DNA of 42,819 bases from CAZNGF01 sp964572855 (GCA_964572855.1 CAZNGF010000015.1:1-42819); one strand, 5' to 3'. Shown: positions 14,912 through 23,159, counted from the stretch's first letter. A program made the numbers and translations. Notes: generated by a model from the letters alone, not told the origin.

Positions 14912-16156
14912 ATGAGCTACCAGCACGCCCAAGTCCCCGAGCAAGGGCAGCGCATCACCAAGGAAAACGGAAAGCTGATCGTGCCCGACCGGCCCATCGT
15001 GCCCTACATCGAGGGCGACGGCATCGGCCCCGACATCACGCGCGCCATGCTGCACGTCATCGACGGCGCGGTCGAGAAGGCCTACGGCGGCAAACGCCGC
15101 ATCGCCTGGATGGAGACCTATGCCGGCGAGAAGGCCCACCAGGTGACGGGCAACTACTTGCCCGACGAGACGCTGCAGGTCATCCAGGACCACCGCGTGG
15201 CCATCAAGGGGCCGCTGACCACCCCGGTGGGCGGCGGGTACCGCAGCCTGAACGTGACGCTGCGCCAGAAGCTGAACCTGTTCGCCTGCGTGCGCCCGGT
15301 GCGCTACTACGACGGCACGCCCAGCCCGCTCAAACACCCCGAGCGCACCGACATCGTGATCTTCCGCGAGAACATGGAGGACACCTACAAGGGCATCGAG
15401 TGGGAGGCCGGCACGGACGATGCCGACAAGGTCCGCGAGTTCGTCAACCGCGAGTTCGGGACCGACCTCACGCCCGACACCGGCATCGGTCTGAAGCCCA
15501 TCAGCGAGCGCAACTCGAAGAACTTGATTCGCAAGGCGATCCAGTACGCCATCGAGCACAAGCGCCACACCGTCACGCTCATGCACAAGGGCAACATCAT
15601 GAAGTTCACCGAGGGGGCGTTTCGCAAGTGGGGCTACGAGCTGGCCGCCGCCGAGTTCCCCGACACCGTGATCCCCGAGGACGTCCTGTGGGAGAAGCAC
15701 GACGGGCAAATGCCCGAGGGCAAGGTGCTGCTGAACGACCGCATCGCCGACATCACGTTCCAGCACATCCTGCTGCGCCCCACCGAGTACTCGCTGATCG
15801 CCACCCCCAACCTCAACGGCGACTACATCAGTGATGCGCTGGCCGCGCAGGTGGGCGGCATGGGCATGGCCCCGGGCGCCAACATGAGCGACGAGGTCGC
15901 GCTGTTCGAGGCCACGCACGGCACGGCGCCCAAGTACGCGGATCAGGACAAGGTCAACCCCAGCTCGCTCATCCTGAGCGCGGGGATGATGCTGGGCCAC
16001 ATGGGCTGGACCGAGGCCGCCGCGCTGGTCGACCGGGCGCTCAACGCGACGGTGCGCAACAAGACCGTGACCTACGACCTGGCGCGTCAAATGGAGGGGG
16101 CCACCACGCTGCCGACCTCGAAGTTCGGCGAGGCGCTGGTGGCCAACATGGGCTGA
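14912..16156 (+). CDS. icd: NADP-dependent isocitrate dehydrogenase
   Basis: A 414-residue enzyme of the E. coli Icd type. Substrate-site elements are GGGYRSLNVTLRQ (S112, equivalent to the E. coli phosphorylation serine), VRPVRYYDG and RENMEDTYKGIEW; metal and catalytic elements are in GDYISDALAAQVGG. The NADP residues are all present: K341 and Y342 in HGTAPKYADQDKVNP, V348, Y388 and R392, matching E. coli K344, Y345, V351, Y391 and R395 with a constant offset of three. AAGGGAGGA precedes the ATG. It is the middle gene of gatC-icd-MBL hydrolase, and its stop overlaps the next start by one base (TGATG). Confidence 0.97.
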   Translation: MSYQHAQVPEQGQRITKENGKLIVPDRPIVPYIEGDGIGPDITRAMLHVIDGAVEKAYGGKRRIAWMETYAGEKAHQVTGNYLPDETLQVIQDHRVAIKGPLTTPVGGGYRSLNVTLRQKLNLFACVRPVRYYDGTPSPLKHPERTDIVIFRENMEDTYKGIEWEAGTDDADKVREFVNREFGTDLTPDTGIGLKPISERNSKNLIRKAIQYAIEHKRHTVTLMHKGNIMKFTEGAFRKWGYELAAAEFPDTVIPEDVLWEKHDGQMPEGKVLLNDRIADITFQHILLRPTEYSLIATPNLNGDYISDALAAQVGGMGMAPGANMSDEVALFEATHGTAPKYADQDKVNPSSLILSAGMMLGHMGWTEAAALVDRALNATVRNKTVTYDLARQMEGATTLPTSKFGEALVANMG

Positions 16157-17067
16157 TGAATACGCTTCAGCCCACCCCCGTGCCGGACGTCTACCTGCTC
16201 GACGCGGGCCTGCAGGGCGTGCCGGGCTACACCGGCGTGTACTTGATCGACGCCGAGCGCCCGGCCGTGGTCGAAACCGGTTTCAGCTACAGCGTGCCGC
16301 GGGTGCTGGAGGGGCTCGACCTGTTGGGGATCAAGCCCGAGGCCGTGCGCTACATCTTCCCGACCCACGTCCACCTGGACCACGCGGGCGGGGCCGGCGG
16401 GCTGGCGCGCGCCTGCGAGGGCGCCGAGGTCGTGGTCCACCACAAGGGCGCCAAGCACCTGATCGACCCCTCGCACCTGGTCGAGAGCGTCAGGCGCGCG
16501 GTCGGGAAGCTGTTCGAGCGCTACGGCGAGGCGGTCCCGATCCCTGCGGACCGCATCCGCGCGGTCGAGGGGGGCGAGCGCTTCCCGCTGGGCCCGGACT
16601 TCTCGCTGGAGCTCGTGGACGCGCCGGGCCACGCGCCGCACCAGTACTGCGCCTTCGTCCCCGAGCACCGCGCGCTCTTTACGGCCGACGCCGCCGGCAT
16701 CTTCCGCCAGGAGATCGGGGAGTTGGTCACGACCACGCCGCCGCCGGCCTTCCGCCTGGGCCAGAGCCTGGAGACGCTGAACGCGCTGCGCGAGCTCGAG
16801 CCTTTGACGCTGCTGTACACGCACTTCGGCCCGCAGGAGCGCCCCGAGCTGCTGGACGATTACGCCGAGCTGCTCACGCGCTGGGTGAGCGAGGTCGAGG
16901 CGACCTACGACACGATGGGGGACGAGGCTGCGGTCAGGCACCACTTCGTCGAAAAGCTCTCCCCCGAGCTGGAGGCGCACTACGACGACGAGGTCATGAT
17001 CGAACAGGAGATCGAGATGAACGTCCAGGGCGTGCTGCTCTACCTCCAGCGCCAGCGCGGGGGATGA
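16156..17067 (+). CDS. MBL-fold metallo-hydrolase
   Basis: A 303-residue metallo-beta-lactamase-fold protein. The zinc-site motif HVHLDHAGG is at about residues 73-81, with later ligands in APGHAPHQYC, LFTADAAGIF and LLYTHFG. The first strands (YTGVYLIDAERPAVVETGFSYS) fit hydrolases related to glyoxalase II and flavodiiron proteins. The last 70 residues are helical and acidic with several His (VRHHFVEKLSPELEAHYDDE), probably a lid or dimer region. Its start overlaps the icd stop, so translation is coupled, but no metabolic link is obvious. The actual substrate is unknown. Confidence 0.88.
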   Translation: MNTLQPTPVPDVYLLDAGLQGVPGYTGVYLIDAERPAVVETGFSYSVPRVLEGLDLLGIKPEAVRYIFPTHVHLDHAGGAGGLARACEGAEVVVHHKGAKHLIDPSHLVESVRRAVGKLFERYGEAVPIPADRIRAVEGGERFPLGPDFSLELVDAPGHAPHQYCAFVPEHRALFTADAAGIFRQEIGELVTTTPPPAFRLGQSLETLNALRELEPLTLLYTHFGPQERPELLDDYAELLTRWVSEVEATYDTMGDEAAVRHHFVEKLSPELEAHYDDEVMIEQEIEMNVQGVLLYLQRQRGG

Positions 17068-17086
17068 GCAACGGCCGGCGCGCCCG

Positions 17087-17725
17087 CTACACGTCCTTGC
17101 CCCAGCCCGTGCCGAACTGGCGGTCGCCGGCGTCGCCCAGGCCGGGCACGATGTAACCCTTCTCGTTCAGCTCGGGGTCGATGGCGCACAGGTAGACCTG
17201 CAGCTCGGGGAAAGCCTTCCCCAGGCGTTCCAGCCCGACCTCCGAGCCCACCATGCCGATGAGCTTGATGCGCGGGACGCCCCACTCCTTTAGGTTTTGG
17301 ACCGTGCGCACGGCCGTGCCGCCGGTGGCGATCATGGGGTCGAGCACGAAGGCCACCTCGACCGGCTCGGCGCCGGAGAGCTGGTTGTAGTAGGCGATGG
17401 CCTCCAGGGTCTCCTCGTCGCGGTAGAGGCCCAGGTGCCACACTTGGGCCGTGGGCACCATCTGCAGGATGCCGTCCACCATGCCCAGGCCGGCGCGCAG
17501 GATGGGCACGAGCCCGAGCGTCTCGCCCAGGCGGGCGCCCCGGGCGGGCTGCAGCGGGGTTTCGATGCGGGCTTCGTCGATCTGAAGGTCGCGGGCGGCC
17601 TCGTAAAACAGCAGCACGGAGAGCTTGCGGATGGCTTCCCGGAAGCGGTGCGGCGGGGTGGTCTGGTCGCGCAGTTGGGTGAGCAGGTCCTCGATCAGCG
17701 GGTGGTCGAGACAGACGATCTCCAC
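17087..17725 (-). CDS. upp: Uracil phosphoribosyltransferase
   Basis: A 212-residue enzyme that salvages uracil to UMP with PRPP. The PRPP loop VLDPMIATGGTAV is intact, as are VPILRAGLGMVDG and the uracil-binding C-terminus (DPELNEKGYIVPGLGDAGDRQFGT). Its length is typical. It starts at GTG after AAAGGAG. A good promoter (TTGCGC, 18 nt, TATGAT) lies just upstream, so it is probably a single-gene unit. It converges with the MBL hydrolase gene, 19 nt between stops. Confidence 0.96.
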   Translation of the reverse strand: MEIVCLDHPLIEDLLTQLRDQTTPPHRFREAIRKLSVLLFYEAARDLQIDEARIETPLQPARGARLGETLGLVPILRAGLGMVDGILQMVPTAQVWHLGLYRDEETLEAIAYYNQLSGAEPVEVAFVLDPMIATGGTAVRTVQNLKEWGVPRIKLIGMVGSEVGLERLGKAFPELQVYLCAIDPELNEKGYIVPGLGDAGDRQFGTGWGKDV

Positions 17726-17787
17726 CGAGGCTCCTTTCGTGGTCCACGCTCGCGTTGGTTGTCGGGTTGGGTATGGCGGACCTCCCC

Positions 17788-17817
17788 ATCATAGCCCGAG
17801 CGCGCGCCGCGGCGCAA
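17788..17817 (-). promoter_or_regulatory. upp promoter
   Basis: On the minus strand TTGCGC (17812-17817) and TATGAT (17788-17793) are 18 nt apart; expected transcription start is about 55 nt before the GTG. Confidence 0.5.
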
Positions 17818-17823
17818 GCGGCC

Positions 17824-18666
17824 TCAGAGCGTCAACGGGTCGAAGCCCACCGTCGAGGAGACCACGAACGCGTCGCCTTCGGGGTCGATCAGGTAGGCCA
17901 CGTCCAGCCGGAAGGCCCTGGGCGTGCCGATACCCACCCCCCAGCTCCAGCGCGGGCCGTCGGTGCCGACGCGCAGCGCGAACAGGTTGATCAGGCGCAC
18001 CTCGGCGCCCACGCGGGTGGCCTCGAAACCCGCTTCGTTGAGCGCGCCCTCGAACGAGACCGCAAACGAGTCGAAGCGCACGCTGCCCCCGGCGCGCATC
18101 GTCGGCGTGAGCCGGGCCTGCACGGTGTCGTCCTCGTAGGTGAGCGTCGTGTTGAGCGCGTCCTCCATGGCGAAGCCGAAGTGGAGCACCTCCAGCAGGC
18201 GCGCCGCGACCCCGAAGTCGACCCCGACGCCCTGGGCCGTCTTCCCGCCCGTCGACAGCGCGAGCTGCTTGAAGCCGACCCCCAGCTGGACGATCCCAAC
18301 GGAAAGCGCCGTGGTCGCGCCCCAGAGCTGGCGCGTCTCGTCGAGTGCCCCCCGGCGCTGGCGCGCGCCCCAGCCGGCCACGGCCAGCCCTTCCAACTGC
18401 ACGCTGCCCGCGCCGAACCAGAACCCGTCCAGCGGCGTGGTCGAAAGCGGTTGCCAGCCGCCGACGAGCTGCACGACCTGCGGCAGCGCCACCAGGCGCG
18501 CGGGGTTCCAGTGGGCGGCCGTGGGGTCGTCGGCGATGGCGCCGAACGCCCCGCCCAGGCCCAGCGCCGGCGCGCCCGGGCCGGGGTCGAGGAACGATGC
18601 GGCGGGCGCAAACGTCGAACAGAACCCAAGCAGCAGGCAAGCGGCCAAAACCGTGCGGGCGGTCAT
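17824..18666 (-). CDS. PorV/UPF0164-like outer-membrane barrel protein
   Basis: A 280-residue protein with a signal peptide (1-23). The mature N-terminus FLDPGPGAPALGLGGAFGAIADDPTAAHWNPARLVAL is the hallmark of the PorV/PorQ/UPF0164 group, in which alternating beta strands form an outer-membrane barrel. The rest is a run of about a dozen amphipathic strands ending VVSSTVGFDPLTL. In known systems relatives act in type IX secretion or fatty-acid-type transport, but no partner genes are here. Its presence implies that the organism has an outer membrane. A TATACT box on the minus strand at 18690-18695 may drive it; the -35 is weak. Confidence 0.75.
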   Translation of the reverse strand: MTARTVLAACLLLGFCSTFAPAASFLDPGPGAPALGLGGAFGAIADDPTAAHWNPARLVALPQVVQLVGGWQPLSTTPLDGFWFGAGSVQLEGLAVAGWGARQRRGALDETRQLWGATTALSVGIVQLGVGFKQLALSTGGKTAQGVGVDFGVAARLLEVLHFGFAMEDALNTTLTYEDDTVQARLTPTMRAGGSVRFDSFAVSFEGALNEAGFEATRVGAEVRLINLFALRVGTDGPRWSWGVGIGTPRAFRLDVAYLIDPEGDAFVVSSTVGFDPLTL

Positions 18667-18779
18667 CCGTCCCCCTTCCTCGGAGGCGCAGTATAGCCCA
18701 CGGCGTTGGGCGCGTGCCAGAGCCGGTTTTCGTCGCCGAGGGGACGCCGGGGGCGTGCCGGGGGTGCGCCGGTCCGTTC

Positions 18780-18808
18780 TTGCAAAAAATTGGGGCGAGT
18801 GCTATAGT
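18780..18808 (+). promoter_or_regulatory. tRNA-Pro promoter
   Basis: TTGCAA (18780-18785) and TATAGT (18803-18808) are exactly 17 nt apart, giving a start near 18815, about 47 nt before the tRNA. Confidence 0.7.
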
Positions 18809-18813
18809 GAGTG

Positions 18814-18850
18814 GGCCTGACAGAAAAGCGTTAAGCGCGAACGTCAGGCC
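18814..18850 (+). other. Inverted repeat in the tRNA-Pro leader
   Basis: GGCCTGAC and GTCAGGCC form a perfect 8-bp stem around a 21-nt loop that can itself pair. It sits at the predicted transcript 5' end and may guide RNase processing of the precursor. Confidence 0.45.
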
Positions 18851-18861
18851 GTTTTCGACAT

Positions 18862-18938
18862 CGGGACGTGGCGCAGCATGGAAGCGCGCTTGCATGGGGT
18901 GCAAGAGGTCGCTGGTTCAAATCCAGTCGTCCCGACCA
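18862..18938 (+). tRNA. tRNA-Pro (GGG anticodon)
   Basis: The full cloverleaf can be drawn: acceptor CGGGACG/CGTCCCG, D stem GCGC/GCGC, anticodon stem CTTGC/GCAAG with loop ATGGGGT (anticodon GGG at 18896-18898, G37 as in proline tRNAs), variable loop AGGTC, T arm with TTCAAAT, discriminator A and an encoded CCA end. C1-G72 is also typical of tRNA-Pro. Confidence 0.96.
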
Positions 18939-19047
18939 AAGCACGTAGCGTCACACCAAACTTTCCATTCTAAGGCACATCCACGCGCCAAGGATGGGGT
19001 CGGTTTGCCTCGCTGCGGGCGCTTATCAGTCAAGGGGAGGGACCCCA

Positions 19048-19740
19048 GTGGCCAAGCTTACCTTTCTCGGGCAATCGGGTTTCTACGTCGAGGGCGACGC
19101 GCACAAGGTCTTGATCGACCCGTTCCTGACCAGCAACCCGCTGGCGCAGGCGGCGGGCCTGAAGCCGGACGGGTTCGAGCCCGACGGCATCGTGCTGAGC
19201 CACGGGCACTTCGACCACATCGAGGACGCCGTGCCGATCGCCAAGCGCACCGGCGCAATCGTGGTGGGCTCGTTCGAGCTGGCCGACTACTGTCAGGCAC
19301 AGGGCGCGCCGCAGGCCTTCAGGATGAACCCCGGCGGCGCCCACCGCTTCCCCTTTGGGGAGGTGCGCCTGACCAAGGCGTTTCACAGCTCGAGCCACGA
19401 CGGGACGTACCTGGGCGCGGCTTGCGGGATCGTGCTCACGACCGACGACGGGCTCACGCTCTACCACGCCGGCGACACCGAGCTGTTCGGCGACATGGCG
19501 CTCATCGGCCGGCTCTACCGGCCCAAAGTGGCCATCCTGCCGATCGGAAGCGTGTTCACGATGTGCCCCGAGCAGGCGCTCGAGGCCGTCAAGCTGATCG
19601 AACCCGAGGTCGTGATCCCGATACACTACGATACGTTCCCGCCCATCGCGCAGGACGCGGGCGCGTTCAAGCGAAAAGTCGAAGCCGAGACGCAGGCCAA
19701 AGTGGCCGTGCTGGAGCCGGGCCAGGCCTGGTCCAGCTAG
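19048..19740 (+). CDS. UPF0173-type metal-dependent hydrolase
   Basis: A 230-residue metallo-beta-lactamase-fold protein of the UPF0173 (YtkL/UlaG-like) group. It begins VAKLTFLGQSGFYVEGDAHKVLIDPFLTSNP, the usual opening, followed by the zinc motif SHGHFDHIED and later ligands in HSSSHDG, YHAGDTELFGD and PIHYDTFPPI. The GTG start follows GGGGAGGG; an upstream ATG frame would run through the linker from the tRNA and is unlikely. No substrate is known for the group. It lies between tRNA-Pro and nrdJ and may share the tRNA transcript. Confidence 0.92.
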   Translation: MAKLTFLGQSGFYVEGDAHKVLIDPFLTSNPLAQAAGLKPDGFEPDGIVLSHGHFDHIEDAVPIAKRTGAIVVGSFELADYCQAQGAPQAFRMNPGGAHRFPFGEVRLTKAFHSSSHDGTYLGAACGIVLTTDDGLTLYHAGDTELFGDMALIGRLYRPKVAILPIGSVFTMCPEQALEAVKLIEPEVVIPIHYDTFPPIAQDAGAFKRKVEAETQAKVAVLEPGQAWSS

Positions 19741-19806
19741 GCCGAGAGGGCACAGAGGGTGAGAGGGCAGGTGATCCAAACGACAGTCTCCATTCAACCG
19801 TTTGTT

Positions 19807-19819
19807 TATAATGTATAAT
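19807..19819 (+). promoter_or_regulatory. Overlapping -10 boxes upstream of nrdJ
   Basis: Two consensus TATAAT hexamers (19807-19812 and 19814-19819) lie 66-78 nt before the nrdJ ATG in an AT-rich patch. No strong -35 is seen. Control by a regulator such as NrdR is possible, but no clear NrdR box is visible. Confidence 0.45.
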
Positions 19820-19884
19820 TCGGGCGAACCAGCCGGTCGTGGGCGCGATCGTACCGGTCTCACATTTCCAGAGAGGGGGATGAC

Positions 19885-22248
19885 ATGGCGAAGCAGTTGA
19901 CCTCGGCGCGGGCGCCGGAGCGGGCGCAGCAGAGCACCGCCGAGTTCTTTGGGGGGGATGACCTGAGGGCGCGCTGCTTTTTGGACAAGTACGCGCTGCG
20001 CCAGAAGGACGGCACGCTGGTCGAGCGCACCCCGGCCGAGATGTGGGCACGCATCAGCCAGGCCATGGCGTCGGTGGAGGCCGCGGACAAGCAGGACGAG
20101 TGGCAACGCAATTTTTATTGGTTATTGGATGATTTCCGCTTCGTCCCCGGCGGTCGCATCATGTTCGGCGCGGGCCAGCCGCGCAAGGCCACGCTGCTGA
20201 ACTGCTACGTGCTCCCCATCGAGGAGGACTCGCTAGAGGCCATCTTCGACTGGTGCAAGCGCGCCGCGCGCACCTACAGCTACGGCGGCGGCGTGGGCAC
20301 CGACATCTCGGGGCTGCGCCCGGCGGGCTCGGCCGTGAACAACTCGGCCATCCACTCCAGCGGCGCGGTCAGCTTCATGGAGTTGTTCTCGACCACGACC
20401 GGCACGATCGGCCAAGCGGGCCGGCGCGGGGCGCTCATGATCACGATCTCGATCGACCACCCGGACGTCGAGGCGTTCATCGACATCAAGAACGACCCCG
20501 AGCGCCGCAGCGTCCAGTACGCCAACGTGAGCGTGCGCATCACGGACGAGTTCATGCGCGCCGTGGAGCGAGACGAGCCGTTCACGCTCCGCTTCGAAAA
20601 CGCGGTGGCGGGCAAGGTCGAAAAAACCGTGCGCGCCCGCAAACTTTGGGATCAATTGATCCGCAACGCGCGCGACAGCGCCGAGCCGGGCCTGATCTTC
20701 TGGGACAACGTCAAGCGGGAGTCCACCACCGAGTACAACGGCATGGAGGTCATCACGACCAACCCGTGCTCCGAGATCCCGCTGGAGCCCTACGGCTGCT
20801 GCTGCCTGGGCAACGTCAACCTGTCGCGCTTCGTCGAGGGCGCGTTTGCCAAAGAGGCCAAGGTCGACTGGCCCCAACTGGAACGGGCGCTGGGCTACGC
20901 CGTGCGCTTTCTGGACAACGTGCTGGACTACAACGCCGACAAGCACCCGTTGGAGGAGCAGCGGGAGGCCAGCCTGCGCTCGCGCCGGATCGGCGTGGGC
21001 TTCACGGGGCTGGGCGACATGCTGGTCAAGCTCGGCTGCAAGTACGACACCGACGAGGCCGTCTCGCTGGTGGACCAGATGTTCGAGCGGATCAAAAACC
21101 GCATCCACCAGGCCAGCACGGAGCTGGCCGCGGAGAAGGGGACGTTCCCGGCCTTCGACGCCGAGCGGCACCTGAGCCGCCCCTTCATCGGGCGGCTTGC
21201 CCCCGAGGTGCGCGGGCGCATCGAGGCACACGGCCTGCGCAACGCCGCGCTCATCACCGTGCCGCCCGTGGGCTCGGGCTCGGTGCTGGCGGGCTGTTCC
21301 AGCGGCGTCGAGCCCATCTTTAGCCTGAGCTACGTGCGCCGCTCCAAGTCGCTGTCCAAGGGCGAGTTCAAGGTCTACCACCCGCTGGTGAAGGAGTACT
21401 TCGACTTCAAGCGGGCGCAGGGCGAGGGGCTGGAGGGCGAGGACCAGCTGCCCGACCTGTTCGTGACCGCGCACGACATCCGGCCCGAGATGCGCGTCAA
21501 GATGCAGGCCGCCATCCAGAAGCACGTGGACCATGCCATCTCCTCGACCATCAACTTGGCGCGCGACACCACGGTCGAGCGCGTCAAGGAGATCTACTTC
21601 GAGGCCTGGAAGCACGGGCTCAAGGGCGTGACCGTCTACCGCGAGGGCTCGCGCGAGGGCATCCTGCTCACCCACGAGGAGGCCAAGCGCCAGAGCGAGG
21701 ACAAGGCCAAGGCCGAGGGCGAACAGGCCCAGCGCAACGTGCGCGCCCCGCGCCCGCGGCCCAAGGTGGTCAAGGGCCGCACCTACCGCATGAAGACCGA
21801 GCTGGGCAGCGTCTACATCACGGTCAACGAGGACGAGGCCGGTCCCTCCGAGGTGTTCCTGCAGGGCTTGGGCAAGTCGGGCTCGGCCACGGCCGCCTTC
21901 AGCGAGGCCATGGGCCGGCTGCTCTCGCTGGCGCTGCGCAGCGGGGTCAAGACCCACGCCATCGTGGACCAGCTCAGCCTGATCCGTGGCTCGCGCCCCG
22001 TGTTCCAGGAGGACGGCACGGTCGTGTTCTCGGTCCCCGACGCCGTGGCCAAGGCGCTGGGCGACTACCTCAAGGGCGGCGAGCAGCTCCCGCTGCTCAA
22101 GGGCGAGAAGGCCAAGGACCTGCAGCCCGAGTCCAACGGCCACGACGCCAAGCGCAGCTCCGAGCTGTGCCCGAGCTGCGGCGGCGTGCTGTTTTTCACC
22201 AACGGCTGTTTCTTTTGCAGAGACTGCGGCTTTTCGCAGTGTGACTGA
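19885..22248 (+). CDS. nrdJ: Adenosylcobalamin-dependent (class II) ribonucleotide reductase
   Basis: A 787-residue enzyme that reduces ribonucleotides to deoxyribonucleotides using B12. The active-site run NPCSEIPLEPYGCC starts at residue 293: by comparison with the Thermotoga enzyme, C295 is the thiyl-radical cysteine, N293 and E297 the catalytic partners, and C107 (LLNCYVLP) with C306 the redox pair. The barrel signatures GVGTDISGLRP, GVGFTGLGDMLVKLG and PPVGSGSVLAGCSSG are intact. The C-terminal half (about 620-730) carries a TSCPD-type domain. The tail ends in CPSCGG and CFFCRDCGFSQC, a zinc-ribbon-like cysteine tail probably used for re-reduction. GAGAGGGGGA precedes the ATG. No small radical subunit is needed or present. 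Confidence 0.97.
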   Translation: MAKQLTSARAPERAQQSTAEFFGGDDLRARCFLDKYALRQKDGTLVERTPAEMWARISQAMASVEAADKQDEWQRNFYWLLDDFRFVPGGRIMFGAGQPRKATLLNCYVLPIEEDSLEAIFDWCKRAARTYSYGGGVGTDISGLRPAGSAVNNSAIHSSGAVSFMELFSTTTGTIGQAGRRGALMITISIDHPDVEAFIDIKNDPERRSVQYANVSVRITDEFMRAVERDEPFTLRFENAVAGKVEKTVRARKLWDQLIRNARDSAEPGLIFWDNVKRESTTEYNGMEVITTNPCSEIPLEPYGCCCLGNVNLSRFVEGAFAKEAKVDWPQLERALGYAVRFLDNVLDYNADKHPLEEQREASLRSRRIGVGFTGLGDMLVKLGCKYDTDEAVSLVDQMFERIKNRIHQASTELAAEKGTFPAFDAERHLSRPFIGRLAPEVRGRIEAHGLRNAALITVPPVGSGSVLAGCSSGVEPIFSLSYVRRSKSLSKGEFKVYHPLVKEYFDFKRAQGEGLEGEDQLPDLFVTAHDIRPEMRVKMQAAIQKHVDHAISSTINLARDTTVERVKEIYFEAWKHGLKGVTVYREGSREGILLTHEEAKRQSEDKAKAEGEQAQRNVRAPRPRPKVVKGRTYRMKTELGSVYITVNEDEAGPSEVFLQGLGKSGSATAAFSEAMGRLLSLALRSGVKTHAIVDQLSLIRGSRPVFQEDGTVVFSVPDAVAKALGDYLKGGEQLPLLKGEKAKDLQPESNGHDAKRSSELCPSCGGVLFFTNGCFFCRDCGFSQCD

Positions 22249-22261
22249 TTAAGACGTAGGG

Positions 22262-22303
22262 AACCGGGGAGCGGAGAGGGGGGAACTTTTCTGGTCCCCG
22301 GTT
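22262..22303 (+). terminator. nrdJ terminator
   Basis: AACCGGGGA (22262-22270) pairs perfectly with TCCCCGGTT (22295-22303) just after the nrdJ stop, followed by TTCCTTT. Confidence 0.7.
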
Positions 22304-22307
22304 TTCC

Positions 22308-22336
22308 TTTCCAGTAATGTAATCTGTAGCTATAAT
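22308..22336 (+). promoter_or_regulatory. Promoter of the 22420 small gene
   Basis: TTTCCA (22308-22313) and a consensus TATAAT (22331-22336) are 17 nt apart in an AT-rich stretch. Confidence 0.55.
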
Positions 22337-22419
22337 CAGGATAAAAGGAAAACAATTCAAATAAAAATGAAGTGAAAGAAGGGGTCAGAGTTGAATTCAT
22401 TATCGAAAGGAGGTGTCAT

Positions 22420-22680
22420 ATGGGACCTCTTGATCTTAACAAGATCCACATCTCGTTGGCAGTAGAGTTGAAGATCCTCCGAAGATTCGTGGCTGAGGAA
22501 TTGAGCTCGATAAGGGAGTTCGATGTTTTTCGCCGAAGACTGTTAGAAGAAGAGCTCAACAAAGACAAATCGAAAAAGGACTGGGGGTCATGTGGCGATC
22601 ATCCTTCCACAGATCAGCACCACACAACCCCCCTCAAAGAGATGGTACCGTACAATCCCGTTTGGGACTGTGATGAGTAA
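22420..22680 (+). CDS. Hypothetical small protein
   Basis: An 86-residue protein of unknown function with complete expression signals: a 17-nt spaced promoter, a near-perfect AAAGGAGGT six nt before the ATG and a strong terminator after the stop. An earlier in-frame ATG at 22372 lacks a ribosome site. The first 55 residues are predicted mostly helical and charged (VELKILRRFVAEELSSIREF, FRRRLLEEELNKDKSKKD). The tail has Cys-Gly, a His pair and ends with WDCDE. Its local base composition looks less GC-rich than its neighbours', which suggests recent acquisition. It marks the left edge of the AT-richer 22.3-25.0 kb stretch. Confidence 0.6.
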   Translation: MGPLDLNKIHISLAVELKILRRFVAEELSSIREFDVFRRRLLEEELNKDKSKKDWGSCGDHPSTDQHHTTPLKEMVPYNPVWDCDE

Positions 22681-22691
22681 ACCACTCTTTC

Positions 22692-22729
22692 ATCTCCCTC
22701 TCAGTACTGTCAGGTGCTGAGAGGGAGAT
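22692..22729 (+). terminator. Strong intrinsic terminator
   Basis: A perfect 13-bp stem (22692-22704 with 22717-22729, ATCTCCCTCTCAG and its complement) has a 12-nt loop and a T-rich tail, TCCTTTATCTT. It lies 11 nt after the stop of the small gene. Confidence 0.88.
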
Positions 22730-22958
22730 TCCTTTATCTTATCTACTGGATGTACTCGACCTCGCGTTTGGATAGCTTAGTCTATAGGGGGCTTTGATCC
22801 ATGTCAATGCTAACCTCCGTCACCTCAGAAGATGTTGGCTCTCCAGTGTAATTAGGGAACTCTTCAGAGTTAAACAGGATTTCTAAGCAAGAAAGTTATT
22901 CACTATTCATTTACGAACCTGATTAACGAGAAGCGTAAAGTGAAATACGCTTTGAGAC

Positions 22959-23159
22959 TTACAAAATGGAGCAACGCATATCACGCAGTCCTTCGAGCGT
23001 TTCCTCGGCCAATTGATCGAGCTAACCGGCGGTGGCATCCTCTTCCAGTTGTCGATCCTAAACGCCCGCGTCGAACTCGGAAAGCCAAGCACGAAACGCA
23101 TCCAACTCCTGCGTGGAAAGCTGACGTACCGCTTCCTGGAACTCTTGAATCGTGCCCAT
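22959..23159 (-). pseudogene. Broken antitoxin-like gene with two internal amber codons
   Basis: Read from ATG at 23159 this is a 66-codon frame interrupted by TAG at codon 34 (23058-23060) and codon 46 (23022-23024). The rest keeps the pattern of a common small antitoxin-like family: LSTQELDAFRAWLSEFDA, then stop-DRQLEEDATAG-stop, then LDQLAEETLEGLRDMRCSIL. In intact relatives, as I recall them, the first stop is a Trp (AxxWDRQIEED) and the second a Lys or Arg (GKLD). The length and C-terminus are normal, so only point changes separate it from an intact gene. No intact partner toxin is seen beside it. The remainder of 22730-22958 shows no gene. Confidence 0.65.

Noticed and set aside
14690..16090. 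Minus-strand open frame (466 codons) over gatC and icd
   Set aside because: Antisense to two certain genes, no recognisable motif.
19741..19884. Cobalamin riboswitch or clear NrdR boxes before the B12-dependent reductase
   Set aside because: No B12-box or paired 16-bp NrdR motif could be found by eye; only overlapping -10 boxes are seen.
20233..22143. Minus-strand open frame (636 codons) over nrdJ
   Set aside because: Antisense to the full-length reductase, no start signals, composition typical of a shadow frame.
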